Assembly (NCBI RefSeq): GCF_025370935.1
Contig: NC_133473.1
Span: 15,800,012 to 15,864,011, forward strand
Length of the DNA: 64,000 nt
DNA from: Choristoneura fumiferana
Taxonomy: Eukaryota; Arthropoda; Insecta; Lepidoptera; Tortricidae
Direction: 5' to 3'
Shown here: positions 12,701-22,616 of the stretch, in pieces
How positions within the stretch are numbered: position 1 is the first letter of the stretch
Layout of the letters: each line of letters opens with the position of its first letter
The notes under the pieces: model-generated
The model's database searches: none
Told to the model about the DNA's origin: nothing
The model's input: only the letters and a program-made list of their open reading frames with translations
Program-made: the position numbers and the translations under genes

Positions 12701-15700
12701 TATTGATGTGATGAGACTTCAATATGATTTGAATTTGAGCCTTGGCTTAAATGTACAAATCAAATTAAGTCACCCATACTTAAACTCATAAGAGTAAGTA
12801 CACCAATCAACCAAAGACAACAAATGAAGGTTTTAAATACACTCTTCAAAAATATCGGGGGTCTTACCAATACTATAAAGACGAGATTAGTCTCTTAACA
12901 CGTCAAGGTCAAGTAAAATTAGTCCAACGAAACTAAGGCTCGGGGTCGCTGTCGTAAGATCATTAAATCTGTAACTTGATGCTGCATTTATATAATTTCC
13001 CCAATGTAGAAATACTTAAACGTGGATACTATTATTTTTCAATAAGGAATCTGTTTGATTCTTTTGACATCACAATTTCACATCTGATTAGGTAAGACAT
13101 GAAACGAAAATAAGTGACAATGCCTTTGAAGTCACAAGTTTCTTTGGAGATAAAGACAGTTAATAAGAAATGTGCAACTTTTTAATTTTTTCAAATAGGA
13201 TTGGTTTTTTGGAGTATTTTTGTATTTTTTATTTCAACTCCAAATTTGTTACTTATACGGGTATCCCGTGAAACCATATCGAAAATACAAACTGAGACAT
13301 GGATGCACAGAAAAAAATCGTGTCTAGATTCCTGTCCAGCGGTGGTGTAGGGGTTATAGCACGCAGCACGGATTGCTGAGGACCTGGGTTCGATTCCCAG
13401 CGCTGGTCTCTTTTTCTGGTTTTTCTGTGCATCCATGTCTCAGTTTGTATTTTCGATATTGTTCAATTATTGTTTGGCAAATCAAGTTGTGGAAGAACTT
13501 TTTAAATAGCTCAAAAATATACTAAGATCAACAACCATAAAAAGTCCAAACTAATTACTAAATACATTTTTTATGGTAGGAGATTTGTGTGGCTTAAAAA
13601 AATAATAACTATTACTACTTAGGTTAGCTGGAAGATCCCTTTTTAGGGATAAGTTCGCTTTTGCTCTCCTTTCTGTGTATTTGTATTTATTTTTAATTTT
13701 ATTTTTATGTCCCTACATATACTATTTTCACTTACAAGTCAATGTGACAATCAGCAGTCTTATTTTTTTTATGTCACAAAAACTGGTAAAGCATTTGGTC
13801 GACTATATATAACATATATCGCTAGGCAACCCAAAGGATAGTATCACCGACCTCAGCGCGCACAAAAAAGTATATTTGGGTTTACCCTCATAGACGCGCC
13901 GGCCAAATTAGAAAAGGGCAACATAATTCCTGCAAATGGCGGAACAAAGTTAGAATCACACACTCACCAGAATTATGGTTAGACTGTCCGGGCGAGAAGG
14001 TTTCATTATTGTCGGCCATTGATATTTCAACGTGTGGGGTAAGATAGTGCATCGGCGGGGTAGCGTTGTCGACGGACCGTTCACCATTGCTGTCGCCGCT
14101 GTCTGAATAGGCTGCGGCGACGGACACTGAGAGGCCGGAGCCTAACGCCCCTAAGGCGTTAATAGCGCTGGCGTCCATCGTGCCGTCGGCGTAAGCTGCG
14201 TTGGCGATACCAGCTGCCAGTAGGGAAACAGAGTTGTTGCCGGTTCCTGGGTTATCCAAGTCGATGCCGTGTCTGGAAATAAACAATTAGCTGTTCAATT
14301 TTGTTCCGTAAATTAGTAGGGAAAGAGATCCATATACTTTTTCTTTTTGCAGATCTCAAGGACATTTTTGTACAGAATACATTTCATGTCAATTCAAATT
14401 AAATTTCATTCGCTAAAATGGCATTGTTGGTAAATTTGTGATACGAATATTAAAAATTTCACGTCAACAGTAAGTCCAACGTCACATTTCTTGGCACTGA
14501 GTAAGAAAGTTGAAGGTCATTAATTTTGCCTGTGTAGTAGAATTGAGTAGTAAAGTAAAAATAGAATAGATAATGTTTGTTCTCGGGTCTTGGATGTTTA
14601 ATATGTATTTAAGTATGTATTTATCTATATAAGTATGTTTATCCGTTGCTTAGTATCCATAGTACAAGCTTTGCTTAGTTTGGGTCTAGGTCAATTGGTG
14701 TCAAGTGTCCCATGATATTTTATTTATTTAATATACTTGGAACATAACATTAGTTAATAATTATCTATATATGGAAGATGCGAGTGGAGCGCATGAAGCT
14801 TGCATTCCTTCTATTTCTAGAAAAATTAAATTATGGACTTTCTATGTTTGTTCGTCGTATTATATGACGTCACAGTATGTCGGATCTCTCTGTCTCTGAG
14901 TTCTGTCTACTTGACAATTTAACAAGTCCAGGATATTTCCACATTTTTTTTAATATTTGAAAAATTATTTCACAACACTGACAAAAAATAAAGACATAGG
15001 TATTAAAATAATAATAAAAAATGTTCTAATATTCCTTATTGGCTAAGAAAAGGTAGTGGCTCGAGCTATAATAATTAAACCTGTCCTCCAAGGACGAGAA
15101 AGCGACATGACATTTTTAACTCTATAGTGAAATTCTTTAGTGAAAGTATTAGCTCTTACCTGTTAAAGAAATGAACTCTGAGGCTTTTCATGGTGGGCGC
15201 ACGGTAGCTGCAGAGGGGGCAAGTCTTGACGAGGTCGTGCTGACCAACGTGTTCGTTCTGGAAGTGCGCGCGCATCGCGATCTGGCGCTGGAATCCGCGG
15301 TTGCATATCGGGCAATGGTACGGCAAGCTCTTCGTGTGTGTAGTAAAGTGTTCAGCAAGATGATCCTTCCGGAAGAATCTTTTCTGGCAGACGCGACATT
15401 CGTAGGGTTTGACGCCGGTGTGGCGCATTTTGTGGCGGCGCATGTTGGCGCCGTTTGAGAATTTCATATTGCAGACGTCGCATTCGAAGAGTTTTCTGTG
15501 TGGGCGGTCGGCATTCTGCGCCGCCGCCACATTGTTGTTGTCGGGCGAGCACTGCGCCATGTGGGTGGTGAGCGCGCGGCTGCTGAGCGTGCTAAACGTG
15601 TTGCAAGTGGTGCATTTCAGCAGCGTGCTCCCCCGCTTCGGTGTTTCTTCTTTACTGGCCGTGGATGCCTGCCAACATTTAAACGAATGTCATTCGGACA

Positions 15701-18700
15701 GCCAGGATCGTGTAGCTCAGAATGACTAGCAAGGATTCATTTTAATTTCGTGAGGAACTCGAACCAAAGATTGGTTTTATTATTTGATCTCATTTGGATC
15801 TTCAAGAAAACGAACAAAACCGAATTGCAAATAGATGTGAATTCCAAAGGTCTTTAATAGTTAAGTTAAATTAATCAATTTGGGAATTGCTTAGTAATGG
15901 CCTAGCTCCTCATTATGAAGTCTGGAAATCACATGCCATTAGGTATAAATTAAACAAGTTTCACAGGGCTAAGGCTAATGGAAGTTTACTATCAAATTGA
16001 AACATATGTGGCGTTATCTGGGAAAAGGTACCTTGTTGTCGGTATTGAGTTATTGATATCCCCATAATCTACATACATTTAGCTATCGAACCATGTAAGA
16101 AACATGCATGTAGGTTTAATAGATATTTAAAAAAAAAATGTTGAAGCTCAAAAGCCAGAAAAGGTGATTATGAGAAAATTGAATTCAAACTTATACACCC
16201 AATAAAAGTATGTTATTGTTGGAAGTTACATAGATGGCATGCTATTTGAGGAGTAGATTGTACGGACTTTCAGGTTTCAAGAACAATTTTGTAATTGGAC
16301 AACGGTTTTCCTATAGTTTAGCTTGCCAAAGTGCATAAAGTAAAAAAAAAGGTTGATGGATTTTTTAATTTTTTTTCTTTTTATAGTATATTTCCATTGG
16401 ATTTTATCGAAGGAAAAAATATTATGCGTAAATGGACACTAAATAAGAACTACTCCGTTTTGAATTAACGTTGTTTATTATATAAAAAAAATACTTTAAC
16501 AAAAATAACTTTGTTGTTTACAAATGTAATTAAACAGTCAAAATCAACAAACTTTTATATTTAGTACGCTAAAACATAGCCAAATGAGACCAAATTAACT
16601 CAACAAATCTTAAAAAACTAGTTTTTTCAGTCTCAAAATCCAAGGTAAAGTTTAGTAAAAAGTTGGTACAATCACTATATATTTTCTAAAAGGTACCTTA
16701 TCGTCGGTGGTAAAATATTTACTGATTATGAAGTGATATCATTTGAAAACGACTAATAACTTACGATTAATTTTAATAGTCTTAATTTAAGAACACTGTA
16801 GTATTAAAACTCTTACCAAAAACCTATAATTTTGTCTCAACACACTAAATGATTAACGTATTTGAAAAGGTACCTTATCGTCGGACGTAAAATGTTTAGT
16901 GGCATAGTTAAGAATAAGATCTAAAAAAATGCTTTTGATTTGTAGTTGTAACTATTAATCGTTATTATTATTACTATAAATCAACCTCTAAAGACCAGCA
17001 GGTGGTAGGACCTTGTGCAAGGTCCGCCCGGATTGCTACCACCATCTTGCTCGCTAATCCTGCTGTGAATAGCAGTGCTTGCATTGTTGTGTTTCGGCGT
17101 GGAGAGTAAGACAGCCGGTGAAATTACTGGCATTTGAGGTATCCCATCTTAGGCCTCTAGGTTTGCAACGCATCTGCAATCCCCCTGGTGTTGCAGGTGT
17201 CTAAGGGCGGTGGTAATCTCTTACCATCAGGTGTCCCACTTGCTCGTTTGCCATCCAGTCGAATAAAAAAAGACAAATTGGCGTAAATCGTCATTAAGGG
17301 CCTTATCACACTAGCGATTCGCGGGAGAGTTGAAAGCGAGGCAAGCGTGCAGTGAATTCGCTGCGAGCGTATAACGATTTCGCCCCAAGCGCGCAACGAT
17401 GTCGCTGCTGCGAGCGCATGGCGAGTTCGCTGCTTTAGCGCCAAAAACGCCATATTGTAGACTTTCGTATAATAAATAGGGCGTCTTCGGCGCTAACGCA
17501 GCGAACTCGCAGCGACATCGTTGCGCGCTCGCGGCGATATCGTTTCATGCTCGCGGTGAAATCGTTACGCGCTCGAAGTGAACTCGCTGCGCGCTCACCT
17601 CGCTTTCAACTCGCCCGCAAATCGCTAGTGTAATAAGGGCCTAACTGACTACCGTCTAAGGGTGGCCAGTTATTGATGATTTACCTTACTCTAATTAAAC
17701 GCATTTTATGATGATTCTTGACGTTTTTTACGCGCCGACAAGCACCGCAATGGGCCCGCGTGGGAACTAATGCCCAAGCTCTCTCATTCTGAGAGGAGGC
17801 CTGTGCCCAGCAGTGGGACGTATAGGCTAGGATGATGATGATAATGATGACGCGCCGACAAAGTACCGACGTCCGACACGTCTTCCAAACCGATACCGAG
17901 CGCACAGAAAGCATTCAAGAGCGGCACCGACAATAAGGTACCTTTCTTACTAAACTTTAAGGGATGTTTTAACTCATAAAAAATCGATTTAAAAACTTGT
18001 GTCTCTGTCAAATTAAAATTTAGACCCTGCTTATTAATATAGAGTAAAGAAAAAAAAAAGAATTTTTTTCGACATTTTACTTCAAGCGCGATTATCTAGG
18101 AAACTAGAACCGACAACAAGGTACCTTTTACCAGATAACGCCACATATTGCATAGTGATTCAATTAATGTATACATGTATGTAAATAGTAGGTACAAAAA
18201 TAAAGAAAGAAATACAATTGACAAATCACACTTCTAGATCAAGATTATATCAACTCAAAACAATCCACCAATTCTGAAATCAATAATTCAGACTTAGACC
18301 TTCCAGAAATTGAATGAAGTCTTAATCAAATAGGGTATTATATTGAGTAAAAATACTCTTGATTTATGAATGTGAAATATTGAGATACTTACATCTACAA
18401 AGGCAAAAAGGCAAAGGAGTATTCTCAACTATTATAACAACCATAATCAAAATAGGCATAAGAGATGATTGTTCATATTACTTTTTTTTTTATCAAACAG
18501 CTGGCACACGAGCACCACCGCCCATGGGCACCTAAAGTATTATTACTCTAATAAATATTTATAAACTTTAGTACCAGGAAAATAGCCACAGAACTGGAAA
18601 CAATATCTACTGGTTCTACAGTACAAAATGCAGCAGAGATCAGTATTATTAAAATAGAATAGATATCCTAACAGGCATGGAACATGAATAGTTTTCTTAG

Positions 18701-19153
18701 CCAATTCCCTAGCTAGAATTAACTGTAAAAAATATATATTGTGCCTCTGGGAGAGGACAGGTTAAAATGCTATGTTATTTTGAAGCAGAATTATAATGAA
18801 TATTAGTCATTATTTTATAAAATGCCACATATTTAAAAAATATATATAAATTCTAAATAATTTGAGGAAAAATTGTACTTTACCACAGACAGACATTGTG
18901 TTATACATAGTATATTTCTGGATAAGAACACTGTTTAGTTTAACACTGGTGCACTAACCAAACTTTGAATGATTTTGATTTTTGATAGGAATAGATTACT
19001 TATTGTTAACAATTATCATTAGGGTAATTACACACAAAATCACCATTAAATTAATAAAGTAATTACTAATGTACTAACCGGTTCATTTTTGACTGTAATC
19101 AGGTTTGGCGACACGGTGCCTGAATCGGCCTCTGTTTCCCCTTTTGATGACAT
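6760..19153 (-). CDS. C2H2 zinc-finger protein with Ikaros/Hunchback-like C-terminal fingers, six coding exons
   Basis: Exons, in order of transcription: 19153-19079, 15668-15160, 14272-13968, 12163-12030, 9591-9412, 6999-6760. They total 1443 nt and encode 480 aa; every junction has AG/GT and phases close. Residues about 43-64 form a C2HC-type finger (CTTC...HMAQC). From about residue 85 come three classical C2H2 fingers (CDVC, CRVC, CPIC) and a fourth, CPLC...HFFNRH, whose last histidine lies across an exon junction. The middle is Ser/Ala/Gly-rich and low in structure. The end carries CSFC...HKGCH and CNIC...HLLSKSH, the paired-finger layout used for dimerisation in Ikaros and Hunchback. 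It is probably a nuclear DNA-binding regulator. Two psi-K-x-E motifs (VKNE, IKQE) are possible SUMO sites. I do not recognise the exact orthologue. The 5' UTR and promoter lie beyond 19153. Confidence 0.85.
7178..7346. mobile_element. MITE, family B, copy 1
   Basis: Contains AGCAGCGTTTCC and TGTGCGAGGAATGTG at the left, and GAGGCGAGGTAAAT with TTTCTATTGGTTAATGAAAA at the right. The same blocks, in reverse order and strand, recur at 58471-58640. GGTGGAAACAGCTGAGCGGA is shared. Confidence 0.6.
8383..8632. mobile_element. MITE, family C, copy 1 (TGGAGGTTGAACGCC arms)
   Basis: The left arm begins GTCGTGACCAAGGAGCTTAT and contains ACTGGAGGTTGAACGCC. The right arm is its inverse, GGCGTTCAACCTCCAGT through GGTCCTTGGTCGTGAC. 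Arms are about 45-48 bp. An inner pair of AAGAAAGAGA-type stretches extends the fold. A partial copy lies at 28722-28901. Confidence 0.65.
9765..9960 (+). mobile_element. Non-LTR retrotransposon 3' fragment
   Basis: The segment from TACCCGCGACTCCGTCCGCG through AATCGGTGTAGTGGTTTGGA to CGCATTTATGATATTAGCGA has the layout of abundant lepidopteran LINE 3' ends. No reading frame remains. A related remnant follows at 10005-10150 (GAATGAAGCCGCGGGTACAT). Confidence 0.5.
10190..10290. repeat. Short dispersed repeat, copy 1
   Basis: The blocks AAGACGTCAAA, ATATCTATACACC, CTAAACATAAGGT and CTATGGCTGTA occur here and again, in the same order, at about 60236-60330. The sequence is diverged, with no coding content. 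Confidence 0.5.
11063..11364 (+). mobile_element. tRNA-derived SINE, full length
   Basis: The head GCCGTGGTGGCCTAGTGG and GGGTTCAAACCCCGGC carry box A-like and box B-like promoter elements of a tRNA. A body follows with CACGAGCTTTGCGGTGAAGG and CCCAGCAGTGGGACGTATAT, and the tail is GGCTGGGATGATGATG. The length is about 302 bp. It is the only copy here with both tRNA head and tail in plus orientation; others in the window are truncated. SINEs of this type are moved by LINE machinery. Confidence 0.8.
11651..11928. mobile_element. MITE interrupted by a GAAA-repeat element
   Basis: The ends GGGCCAGTACAGACGG (about 11655) and GAATGTACCGGCCC (about 11928) are inverted, with CTGCAACATAACTGC and GGTTACGTTGCAGT pairing further in. 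The centre contains a GAAA repeat followed by ATAATTTATTTATAACAGCA, which looks like the reverse-complemented tail of a separate retroelement inserted into the MITE. Confidence 0.5.
12164..13967 (-). other. Third intron of the zinc-finger gene
   Basis: GTGAGT donor and TTGTAG acceptor on the minus strand. It is mostly AT-rich unique sequence. The only clear insertion is the tRNA-like inverted-repeat element at 13276-13459. Confidence 0.65.
13276..13459. mobile_element. tRNA-like core inside a 35-bp perfect inverted repeat
   Basis: The arms 13276-13310 and 13425-13459 are perfect reverse complements of 35 bp. Between them, 13336-13406 has the outline of a tRNA: CCAGCG and CGCTGG ends that can pair as an acceptor stem, a box A-like GGTGTAGGGGTTATAGC and an intact box B GGTTCGATTCC. 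A T-rich run (TCTTTTTCTGGTTTTT) follows, as after a Pol III gene. A SINE-like or composite element is likelier than a functional tRNA gene, because the arms resemble transposon ends. Confidence 0.6.
14273..15159 (-). other. Second intron of the zinc-finger gene
   Basis: GTAAGA donor and TTCCAG acceptor on the minus strand. The sequence is AT-rich and I see no recognisable insertion. Confidence 0.6.
16990..17277 (+). mobile_element. Non-LTR retrotransposon 3' end
   Basis: The segment with GACCAGCAGGTGGTAGGACC, GGTAATCTCTTACCATCAGG and CTTGCTCGTTTGCC ends in AATAAAAAAA, the layout of a common lepidopteran LINE 3' end. The short antisense frame here is a shadow. Confidence 0.55.
17298..17641. 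mobile_element. MITE with ~50-bp ends and TAA flanks
   Basis: The ends GGGCCTTATCACACTAGCG and CGCTAGTGTAATAAGGGCC are inverted, and pairing continues through GAGTTGAAAGCGAGG and CCTCGCTTTCAACTC. Both outer sides read TAA, compatible with a 3-bp target duplication of PIF/Harbinger type. The interior is a GC-rich series of CGCTGCGAGCG-like units on both strands. It is inserted in the larger 16.0-18.1 kb element. Confidence 0.7.
17746..17850 (+). mobile_element. SINE, 5'-truncated copy
   Basis: Contains GGGCCCGCGTGGGAACTA, CCCAGCAGTGGGACGTATAG and a GATGATGATGATAATGATGA tail, matching the 3' third of the SINE at 11063-11364. Confidence 0.7.
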
Positions 19154-20100
19154 CACATTACCAGGTCGCGGCCTTTCTGGACATCACTCTCCCGCCACAC
19201 ACAACTTTAAATTAAAATAAAACACAAACATTAAAATCACACTGAAACCAACATGATCAACAAAAGAACTTCAAGTGGTTCACGAAGAACTCACAAAACA
19301 ACTTCGCTCGTAAAAGAATGGCGAGGTGACCCATTTACAAAAACATACGAATTATCGACTCACGCTATACTATTTATGAACGTTATCTATCGTATTCATC
19401 CTACATCCCACATCACTTCTCCCGTGCACTCAGATAATTTGTTAACACGCTGATAAATAATAAACTCACGTTTAACTTGATACGTCGACAGCCAGCGGTA
19501 TTTTAGGGAGAGATCGCTATGTGGCCTAATTCGATGCTCAGAACTCGATGCACAAATTCGTGTTACGCGTATAACTGTAAATGCACAAATAAGTCGATCC
19601 CCACTATAATCTTTGACTGATTTGACATGATTATATTATATTTACACTGTCGAAAGCTTTGATTTGTTAAATTAATATAAGAGTATTTTATCTACAATAC
19701 AGTACAGCAATCCCATTTTGATCATGATTCGTACAGAAAAAATTATACGGATTATACCTACAGCACGGCACCACACACACACAACACTACACCTGTGATT
19801 TGTTTTTTTTTAACTATATTTGCATCCTTGCAACACTGAGTCACTCAAGTTATAAATTATTCAATTTAAGTAAATGTAGAAAAAGCATATATAAAAGCAA
19901 AATTCCACAATCATATGAATGTTCTGTCACAAAATATTGGAAAGGATCTGCCATACTATTTTTTTTCCTAGTTTTTATCACTTACTCAAACGGCTCCACG
20001 AGTCCGAAATACTTGTATTTACAAAACAATGATTTTGATCTAATCGAAACCCAATAACAATAACATGCTAGAAATCATGCTAGAACATAGTTAGTAGTAA
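19154..20100. other. Upstream region of the zinc-finger gene
   Basis: About 950 bp of mostly AT-rich sequence 5' of the start codon. It should contain the 5' UTR and promoter. No TATA box at a convincing place and no conserved coding sequence is seen. Short open frames on the plus strand (near 19253 and 19800) have no recognisable similarity. Confidence 0.45.
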
Positions 20101-20194
20101 TTTAAACTTGTCGCATGTTAGTCACAATTGAAATGTATCATTGTAATTTGGAGCGTTTGAAACCTTGCCCATATAATACCATACATAACCTTGG

Positions 20195-20525
20195 GTGACA
20201 CACTTTCCCGGACCACTCGGCCCAGATAATACCGAAATGGAAATACAGACCCTGTTTTTAGTGTACTCGCCCATAGAAACTGACATGAGCTTCTATGGGA
20301 GTGTAAAAAAAGAACAGTCTGTTCCTTTAAATATTTTTTTGTCTTTTCACCTTAAAATATGTATTTTAATTTATATTTATATTGGTTTTCTTTGTTATCT
20401 TTAGTTTTAAGTAAATATTGTACACTCGAAATGGGTAACCATTAGAACTTAACAATTGTAATATTTTAATACCATCTATGTAACACGGCTAAAACAATAA
20501 AGTTAATTCTATTCTATTCTATTCT
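20195..20525 (+). mobile_element. Retroelement 3' end with ATTCT-repeat tail
   Basis: The sequence runs to AACAATAAAGTTA followed by four ATTCT units, a typical LINE 3' terminus with a short tandem tail. The part at 20210-20300 shares GATAATACCGAAATGGAAAT and TCTATGGGAGTGTA blocks with the inverted-repeat element at 24742-25355, so two repeat families are joined here. Confidence 0.5.
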
Positions 20526-21130
20526 ACACGAAAAGCAGACATTATTTGTCGTCGACACGACAGCTTCGGGATCTCGTTTACCAAATAAAACGCGAGGTCG
20601 CTGTTAGTGGACTGTATTTCTTCTCTCGTTTCGATCGCAGCAAAAGATCGAAAATCCGGTGTCAAAAGCCAAGTCGTCGTTTTCGCAGGTTCGGTGTCCA
20701 ATAAGATTGCCAAAGGTCGCAGGTTCGTGAGGGGTTCGGGGTCCGGGGTAGTATCTGGTCGTTTGGCTCGCTTGGATCTTTTCGAATTTGGCTCGCGGAT
20801 GACTAGTCGATGACTGGAATACGCTAGGAGGGAGGCCGTCGTATTTATACCCGCGCGGCGGGACGACGGCTTCCCTCCGATTGGCGATAATTCAGGCGGT
20901 CTGATTGGTCGCTGGGTTTCAGAAACCGCACTGAATTATCGCCAATTTCGCTATGACACTATGGATTTTCGATCGCTGTCGGGTTTAATAATCAACTTAA
21001 CATATACAAATCGACTTAATCTAATTAGAATCGCTGTGCCCTAGCCCATTCTTGTCGCAAATATCGCTTTTATTAATCGGTATGGGCTAGGGTCGCAAAT
21101 AACTACAAAAAATCAATTTTATTTACAAAA
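20526..21130 (-). mobile_element. LTR-like or gene-leader sequence of unknown family
   Basis: A GC-richer block whose minus strand carries a core promoter (separate entry), a stem GGCGATAATTCAG/CTGAATTATCGCC (20884-20943) and a 64-codon frame that runs into the ATTCT tail at 20525. It looks like part of an LTR or a truncated gene leader cut by the LINE insertion. No family could be named. Confidence 0.35.
20808..20849 (-). promoter_or_regulatory. TATA box and initiator on the minus strand
   Basis: Minus-strand TATAAATAC (complement of 20841-20849) is followed about 34 bases on by CCAGTC, five of six bases of the arthropod initiator TCAGTY. The spacing is close to normal for an RNA polymerase II core promoter. 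Transcription would run left into the truncated frame at 20713-20519. Confidence 0.4.
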
Positions 21131-21132
21131 CT

Positions 21133-21177
21133 TAACCTAATTAGACCTAATTAAACCTAATTAAACCTAATTAAATA
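21133..21177 (+). repeat. Short tandem repeat, unit CCTAATTAAA
   Basis: About four copies of a 10-bp unit (CCTAATTAGA, CCTAATTAAA and so on) precede the Jockey-like reverse transcriptase remnant. Confidence 0.6.
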
Positions 21178-21479
21178 CTTTATTTACATGTCATTCTTAA
21201 AAGATCTGTCGACGCGTGGCTATCCGCAACATTATTAATGACCTTGTTGCCTCTACTGCCGGTGGTCTAGTGGTGTTGTTTGCGGATGACACAACAGTAG
21301 TAGTGAGCGCTAGCAGTTATTTGCAGCTCGAAGACGGGATAGGTGTGTTGAAAGTCTATGGTTTCTGTGTCGTAGCAACGGTTTTTTCGTTTGTAGACAG
21401 TGTCACTTAATGAAAATATAGTCTTACAGAATGCACTGATTTACAGAGTTTTCTTTAATATAGGAGGCAGAGTTCATCT

Positions 21480-21820
21480 GATTAGTAATACATTAATAGG
21501 TTATGGGCCCAGAATTGACGAACACCTCCGCTTATGTACTGAACCGGACAGGTACATCGAGAGTCGAGGGTAAAAGCCCATACGAGGTTTAGTTTGGAAA
21601 AGAACCAAACAAAGAACATTTACGTGTAATAGGGAGCAGATGTTTCGTGCAAGTCCCTAAACAGATGCGTAAAAAAATGGATAAGAAAGCCATTAAAGCG
21701 TTCCTTATAGGATATGATGAGGAATACTATCGTGTATAGATTACCGACGGCAAGAAAAGGCGTCTGGCTCGATCGCGAGATGTAATTTTTGAGGAGTCAG
21801 TTAGTAATACATTAATAAGG
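21480..21820 (+). pseudogene. Ty1/copia pol fragment (integrase C-terminus)
   Basis: One frame from about 21503 reads NTSAYVLNRTG, then KSPYEV, FGKEPNKEHLRVIG, FLIGYDEEYYRV and RSRDVIFEES, the conserved C-terminal part of copia integrase. Two in-frame TAG codons stand where copia proteins normally have tryptophan. The direct repeats TAGTAATACATTAATAGG (about 21483) and TAGTAATACATTAATAAGG (about 21803) flank it. Confidence 0.7.
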
Positions 21821-22332
21821 TGACGTGTGCAATCAGCTGCGGGAGTGGTTTGCTGCAAATGGGCTTATTATGAACGTCACAAAGCCCAACGTGGTGATGT
21901 TTAAGACCAGGAACCATGTTGAGACTTCTCATGTTCAAAGTCCACTACCGCTGTGCAGTACGAGCAAGTTTCTGGGATTTGAAATTGACACTGGATTAAC
22001 ATGGAAAGAGCATGTGGACAAGCTTTGTGAAAAATTGTGCAGTACTGTCTTTGCCTTACGAAAGCATTCTTATTTCCGGGTAAGCCTTAATCGAAATTTA
22101 TCATGCTCATTTTCATTCACTTTTGTCGTATGGCAGGCCAGCATCTTGTGGTGAAATTCGACAAACTCCGACAGTGATTAAATTCCAGAAGCGAGCTCTG
22201 CGCACAATAGCTGGTTTAAGGCCTAGGGACTCTTGCAGGGACCAATTTAAGAAATTGGGATATTGCCGCATTATTCGTAGTACGTTACGATATTATTATA
22301 AATTTTGAACATGAAACTACCGTGAGACTCAC

Positions 22333-22578
22333 TCATATTAAATATAATGACCCGGATAACTCACGTCTTAAATCGAGTTTAGCTCGACATGTTTCGGGCT
22401 AATCCGTAGCCCTTCGTCTTCGGAGCAACGCGACTCAGCGGCTGCTGCAACACGCGCACTGCGCGCCGCCGCTCTGCTCGCGCGACTACCCGACGAAACT
22501 GACACCGGCACACAACTACCCGCGTTTTCATCATCATTACAACTGTCAAATGTAGGGTAGCACACAACACTAACAATA
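22333..22578 (-). repeat. Left arm of the Penelope-like inverted repeat
   Basis: Reverse complement of 23171-23416. It includes a motif resembling a hammerhead ribozyme (see Part 2). The outer ends read TCATATTAAATATAATGACC at the left and the reverse complement at the right. Confidence 0.85.
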
Positions 22579-22616
22579 GCAATAGCAATGGGTACAACTG
22601 GAGGCAGTGCAACCGT

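Larger units (their letters stand above)
16004..18148. mobile_element. 2.1-kb non-autonomous inverted-repeat transposon with subterminal motifs
   Basis: The 40-bp ends 16004-16043 and 18109-18148 are near-perfect inverted repeats (one mismatch) built from TGGCGTTATCTGG and AAAAGGTACCTTGTTGTCGG. The motif AAGGTACCTTRTYGTCGG recurs inside at about 16691 and 16867 (same direction as the left end) and at about 17927 (same direction as the right end), pointing inward from each side. Such subterminal repeats are typical transposase-binding sites. No transposase frame is present. The interior holds a LINE 3' end (16990-17277), a MITE (17298-17641) and a SINE fragment (17746-17850). No convincing target duplication was seen. 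Confidence 0.65.
15669..19078 (-). other. First intron of the zinc-finger gene
   Basis: GTTAGT donor at 19078-19073 and GGCAG acceptor at 15673-15669, minus strand. About 2.1 kb of it is the inverted-repeat element 16004-18148 and its nested insertions. The remaining flanks are AT-rich with no exon-like sequence. Confidence 0.65.

Noticed and set aside
13336..13406. Functional tRNA gene
   Set aside because: It lies between 35-bp inverted arms in an intron and looks like part of a mobile element; no anticodon loop was confirmed.
15171..15729. Plus-strand frames of 75-106 codons opposite the zinc-finger exon
   Set aside because: Shadows of the antisense coding exon, which has clear zinc-finger motifs and correct splice sites.
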